Shown here: positions 7,057 through 9,872 of the stretch, piece after piece | Numbering within the stretch: position 1 is the stretch's first letter | Layout: every line of letters begins with the position of its first letter | Assembly (NCBI GenBank): GCA_902496125.1 | Contig: CABUZU010000073.1 | Coordinates: 1-9,872, forward strand | Reading direction: 5' to 3' | From: an uncultured Lachnospiraceae bacterium | Lineage (GTDB): Bacteria > Bacillota > Clostridia > Lachnospirales > Lachnospiraceae | Length of the DNA stretch: 9,872 nucleotides | Position numbers and translations under genes: made by a program | Notes under the pieces: generated by a model | Databases searched by the model: none | What the model saw: only the letters and a program-made list of their open reading frames with translations | Told to the model about the DNA's origin: nothing

Positions 7057-8304
7057 ATGAAAGAATTTTTAGAAGGGATAAAGCTTAGAGCCTATTTATT
7101 TTTTAAATGGGTTTTATTTGCAATTTTGACAGGATGTATTGCAGGTGGAGTGGCTATTCTTTTTAGCTATGCGATGCAATTTGCTACTCAGACTAGGAAA
7201 CAAATGCCAATGATTGTAATAGGTCTTCCATTTGCTGGTCTTGTGATTGTATTTTTATATCAAACATTTCATAAAAAAGAAGATAAAGGTACAAATATGA
7301 TTATTGCAGCCATTCGAGAAGAGGAAGAAGTTCCATTTTATATGGCACCATTAATATTTATTACGACGGTAATAACTCATTTATTTGGCGGTTCCTCAGG
7401 CAGAGAAGGAGCAGCGCTTCAAATTGGTGGAAGCATTAGTTATACCCTTGGTAGAGTCTTACATATTGATATGCAGGATAAGAATGCAATAATTATGTGT
7501 GGAATGAGTGCCGCTTTTTCTGCTTTATTTGGAACACCACTAGCGGCAATGATTTTTGCATTAGAAGTAGTAAGTGTGGGTGTAATGTATTATTCGGCCT
7601 TAGTTCCTTGTGCATTTTCTGCAATTATTGGTGCGTGGCTTGCGAAGCTATCAGGAGTAGAAAAAGAAGGATTTATCGTTCATCAAATTCCAGAATATAC
7701 TTGGATTGTGTTTATTAAGGTTGTTATTGTAGGATTTTTATGTGCACTTGTCAGTATGTTGTTTTGTGTTTGTATGCATAAAATTGGTCATCTTTATAAA
7801 GAAAAGTTTAAAAATCCATATCTTAGAATTTTTATAGCCGGAATACTGATTTTACTCTTAACAAAGTTAGTTGGTACGATGGATTATATGGGTGCTGGAA
7901 TGGATGTCATTGCAAGAGCAATTGATGGTCAGGCAAGACCATGGGACTTTCTTTTAAAAATTTTACTGACCTCTTTAACGCTTGGAGCGGGATATCGAGG
8001 TGGAGAAATTGTTCCATCTTTTTTTGTAGGTGCAACCTTTGGCTGTGTAGCAGGACAAGTTTTACAACTTTCTCCATCACTTTGTGCAGCAATGGGAATG
8101 GTTAGTGTATTTTGTGGAGTAACAAACTGTCCAATTACCTCGCTATTTATTGCAGCGGAGCTATTTGGATTTGAAGGAGCTTATTATTATTTACCTGCAA
8201 TTGCTGTAAGTTATATGTTATCAGGATATTTAAGTCTTTATTCTAGTCAAAAAATTATGTACTCTAAGTTTTATGCAAAATACATTAATAAAAAGACCAC
8301 ATAA
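7057..8304 (+). CDS. CLC-family anion transporter, CLC-F (fluoride/proton antiporter)-like
   Basis: This is a 415-residue polytopic inner-membrane protein of the CLC family, close to the usual bacterial length and without a C-terminal CBS domain. The second CLC motif is present as GGSSGREGAALQIGG, with the gating glutamate at Glu117. The first motif GSGIP is missing; the matching region reads DKGTNMII. The third motif reads GGEIVPSFFVGA, with Glu317 where canonical chloride transporters have GGxFxP. A conserved pore tyrosine is likely Tyr395 in SLYSSQ. Loss of GSGIP plus a glutamate in GGExxP is, from memory, the pattern of the CLC-F fluoride exporters; GREGA in place of GREGT is a difference. 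No fluoride riboswitch fits in the 43-base gap upstream. The start follows GGAG (7048-7051). CLC membership is sure; fluoride as substrate is inferred. Confidence 0.9.
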   Translation: MKEFLEGIKLRAYLFFKWVLFAILTGCIAGGVAILFSYAMQFATQTRKQMPMIVIGLPFAGLVIVFLYQTFHKKEDKGTNMIIAAIREEEEVPFYMAPLIFITTVITHLFGGSSGREGAALQIGGSISYTLGRVLHIDMQDKNAIIMCGMSAAFSALFGTPLAAMIFALEVVSVGVMYYSALVPCAFSAIIGAWLAKLSGVEKEGFIVHQIPEYTWIVFIKVVIVGFLCALVSMLFCVCMHKIGHLYKEKFKNPYLRIFIAGILILLLTKLVGTMDYMGAGMDVIARAIDGQARPWDFLLKILLTSLTLGAGYRGGEIVPSFFVGATFGCVAGQVLQLSPSLCAAMGMVSVFCGVTNCPITSLFIAAELFGFEGAYYYLPAIAVSYMLSGYLSLYSSQKIMYSKFYAKYINKKTT

Positions 8305-8309
8305 ATGAC

Positions 8310-8338
8310 TTGATAATTATCTCATTTTTAGTTAGAAT
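8310..8338 (+). promoter_or_regulatory. Promoter of the comEA-like / two-component operon
   Basis: The -35 TTGATA (8310-8315) is separated by 17 bases from -10 TAGAAT (8333-8338), each one base from consensus. The predicted start near 8345 gives a leader of about 55 bases containing the hairpin at 8372-8397. No clear terminator for the preceding CLC gene is seen between 8305 and 8345. Confidence 0.65.
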
Positions 8339-8371
8339 AAAGGAACGTGGGATATATTTAATAAGTAGTAG

Positions 8372-8397
8372 TTATACCTGCTAATTTGGAGGTATAA
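8372..8397 (+). promoter_or_regulatory. Leader hairpin reaching the comEA ribosome binding site
   Basis: TTATACCT (8372-8379) is a perfect inverted repeat of AGGTATAA (8390-8397), with a ten-base loop. The Shine-Dalgarno GGAGG (8388-8392) lies partly in the loop and partly in the 3' arm, so folding would cover its last three bases. The GTG start is 3 bases after the stem. The stem is A/T-rich and only 8 bp, so any control of translation would be modest or temperature-sensitive; this is inference. Confidence 0.5.
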
Positions 8398-8400
8398 GTA

Positions 8401-8946
8401 GTGAAAAGAAAAATAAGTTGTCTCATTTTAATATGTTTTTTAATCCTAGCAGGTTGTAGTAAGGAAGATGAATGGATAGAATCAATTAGTAGTAGTGAAG
8501 CGATTGAAGTAGAAACGACTACAAGTTCGACTGTTTTTGTCTATGTATGTGGAAAGGTAAAATCCCCAGGAGTCTATGAACTGCCTAATGGTTCAAGATA
8601 TGCAGATGCGATTAAGGCAGCTGGTGGTATAAAAAAGAAAGGGGATTTAGATTCATTAAACTTAGCACAAAAAGTATCCGATGGAGAAAAGATAGAAATT
8701 TTATCCATTGCTGATAAAACTCAAACAACTATTGCATCAAATGATGAAAAAGATGGATTAATTAATATTAATACGGCGGATGCATCGCTTTTACAGACGT
8801 TAAGTGGAATTGGTAAAACAAAAGCCGAGCAAATTGTAGCTTATCGTGAAAGTCATGGGAATTTTAAATCCATTGAAGAGATTATGAAGGTTCCAGGAAT
8901 TAAGGAAGGAGCATTTGCCAAAATTAAAGACAGCATAACGATATAG
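8401..8946 (+). CDS. ComEA-like DNA-binding lipoprotein (SLBB + helix-hairpin-helix)
   Basis: The 181-residue protein starts with a lipoprotein signal peptide: KRK, a hydrophobic core, and lipobox LAGC with Cys19 as the lipidated residue. A Ser/Glu/Thr-rich linker (20-43) leads to an SLBB domain (about 45-102; FVYVCGKVKSPGVYELP), then a short linker and a ComEA-type helix-hairpin-helix DNA-binding domain (about 120-181) with hairpins SGIGKTKAEQI and VPGIKEGAFAKI. This domain order is that of ComEA, which binds incoming DNA outside the membrane during natural transformation. The well-studied ComEA of Bacillus has a membrane helix rather than a lipobox, so this one appears lipid-anchored. The start is GTG, with GGAGG 8 bases upstream. 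No comEC lies next to it; a two-component system follows 14 bases after the stop, so a competence role is likely by family but not shown. Confidence 0.88.
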   Translation: MKRKISCLILICFLILAGCSKEDEWIESISSSEAIEVETTTSSTVFVYVCGKVKSPGVYELPNGSRYADAIKAAGGIKKKGDLDSLNLAQKVSDGEKIEILSIADKTQTTIASNDEKDGLININTADASLLQTLSGIGKTKAEQIVAYRESHGNFKSIEEIMKVPGIKEGAFAKIKDSITI

Positions 8947-8960
8947 AAGGAGAGGCATTT

Positions 8961-9653
8961 ATGGCAAAGAAGGTTCTTGTAGTAGATGATGAGAAATTAA
9001 TTGTAAAAGGAATCCGTTACAGCCTAGAGCAAGACGGAATGGAAGTAGATTGTGCTTATGATGGACAAGAAGCACTAAATATGGCAAGGGAGACCGAATA
9101 TGATGTCGTTTTATTAGATGTGATGTTGCCAGAATATGATGGATATCAGGTGTGTCAGATGATTCGAGAATTTTCTAATATGCCGATTATTATGTTAACT
9201 GCAAAGGGCAGTGATATGGATAAAATTTTAGGGTTGGAATATGGTGCAGATGACTATATTACCAAGCCATTTAATATTCTCGAAGTGAAAGCAAGAATTA
9301 AAGCCATTATGCGTCGTAGTGGTAAATACTCTGAAAAAGAAAAACAAGAGAGCAAAAAGATTGTTGCTGGAGATTTAACCTTGGATAATGATAGCAGAAC
9401 CGTAGAGATTAATGGCAAAGAAATTAATCTAACAGCGAAAGAGTTTGATTTATTAGAACTATTGTTATCAAATCCTGGTAAAGTCTATAGTAGAGAAAAA
9501 CTTCTAAATATTGTATGGGGATATGAATATCCGGGAGACGTTCGTACAGTAGATGTACATGTAAGAAGACTTCGTGAGAAAATAGAAGCAAGCCCAAGTG
9601 ACCCTAAATATGTTCATACAAAATGGGGGGTTGGTTACTATTTTAAGGGATAA
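8961..9653 (+). CDS. OmpR/PhoB-family response regulator, WalR-like
   Basis: This 230-residue cytosolic transcription factor has a receiver domain (1-120) followed by a winged-helix DNA-binding domain (about 134-230). The receiver has the acidic pair Asp9-Asp10, phosphoacceptor Asp53 in LLDVMLPEYDG, Thr80 in IIMLTAKG, and Lys102 in YITKPF. The output domain shows ELLLSNPGKVYSREKLL, the WGYEYPGDVRTVDVHV recognition region and a final WGVGYY wing. The C-terminal part resembles WalR/PhoB regulators, but the target genes cannot be told. The ATG follows AAGGAG (8947-8952) by 8 bases, only 14 bases from the comEA-like stop, so the genes share a transcript. A histidine kinase frame overlaps its 3' end and is the expected phosphate donor. 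Confidence 0.95.
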   Translation: MAKKVLVVDDEKLIVKGIRYSLEQDGMEVDCAYDGQEALNMARETEYDVVLLDVMLPEYDGYQVCQMIREFSNMPIIMLTAKGSDMDKILGLEYGADDYITKPFNILEVKARIKAIMRRSGKYSEKEKQESKKIVAGDLTLDNDSRTVEINGKEINLTAKEFDLLELLLSNPGKVYSREKLLNIVWGYEYPGDVRTVDVHVRRLREKIEASPSDPKYVHTKWGVGYYFKG

Positions 9654-9872
9654 AAGTTTTAAACGACCAGTTGGAATATTTAAAAGTCTTAGATTATGGC
9701 TCTTTTTAGCCTTTGTTATTTTATCGGTAGTTCCACTGATTCATATCAATTTGTATATTAACAATTCGTTGCTTCAATCGCAGATTAAGCTTAGAATGGA
9801 TGATTTACAGTATCAGTGTAATATTTTATCGAAACAATTGTCAAAATCAGATTTTTTTAATTCTTCGAATGC
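9610..9872 (+). CDS. Sensor histidine kinase, N-terminal part (3' end outside window)
   Basis: A frame open to the window edge encodes a basic start (RDKSFKRP), one membrane helix (LWLFLAFVILSVVPLI) and the beginning of an extracytoplasmic sensor domain (IKLRMDDLQYQCNILSKQL). This is the layout of two-component sensor kinases, and its place right after a response regulator fits. HAMP, HisKA and ATPase domains would lie beyond base 9872 and cannot be seen. The start is uncertain. ATG 9610 overlaps the regulator by 44 bases and has only a weak AAGTGA upstream; TTG 9631 has GGGGGG directly adjacent. No ATG or GTG lies in frame between 9613 and the membrane helix. The sensed signal is unknown. 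Confidence 0.75.
   Translation, partial: MFIQNGGLVTILRDKSFKRPVGIFKSLRLWLFLAFVILSVVPLIHINLYINNSLLQSQIKLRMDDLQYQCNILSKQLSKSDFFNSSN

Overview
The window is low-GC DNA with strong AGGAGG-type ribosome binding sites, a tRNA gene without an encoded CCA end, and ordinary TTGACA/TATAAT-type promoters. Together with the proteins seen (ArgJ-type arginine pathway, a C_GCAxxG_C_C redox protein, a ComEA-like protein beside an OmpR-type two-component pair), it suggests an anaerobic Clostridia member, most likely of the Lachnospiraceae. This placement rests on style and protein flavour, not on a database match.

Layout. Bases 1-511 hold the end of an ankyrin-repeat-like protein followed by a possible 20-residue hydrophobic peptide. 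Bases 560-728 are a complete tRNA-Leu(UAG) unit with extended -10 promoter, tRNA and terminator. argG lies on the minus strand (780-2000) with its own terminator facing that of the tRNA. Bases 2001-2199 are a divergent regulatory region. From 2200 to 7013 runs argC, argJ, a small cysteine-rich protein, argB and argD, closed by a palindromic terminator-like hairpin. A CLC-family membrane antiporter (7057-8304) follows. A new promoter at 8310-8338 then drives a ComEA-like lipoprotein, an OmpR/PhoB response regulator and the start of a sensor histidine kinase cut by the window end.

How the genes work together. ArgB, ArgC, ArgD and ArgJ carry glutamate to ornithine by the acetylated route, with ArgJ recycling the acetyl group. 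ArgG acts later, joining citrulline and aspartate. argF, argH and carAB are not in the window. Both arg promoters sit inside tandem 18-bp ARG-box-like operators with identical phasing (box - 2 bp - box, -35 in the first, -10 in the second), mirrored across a 14-bp gap. This predicts that one ArgR/AhrC-type repressor controls both transcripts in response to arginine. ArgB also has the N-terminal helix and C-terminal segment typical of arginine-inhibited kinases.

No CRISPR array, transposon or phage module is visible. The items most worth a second look are the mirrored arg promoter-operator, the cysteine-rich protein inside the arg operon, the CLC protein whose motifs look like the fluoride/proton antiporter branch, and the lipoprotein form of ComEA with a hairpin reaching its ribosome binding site.
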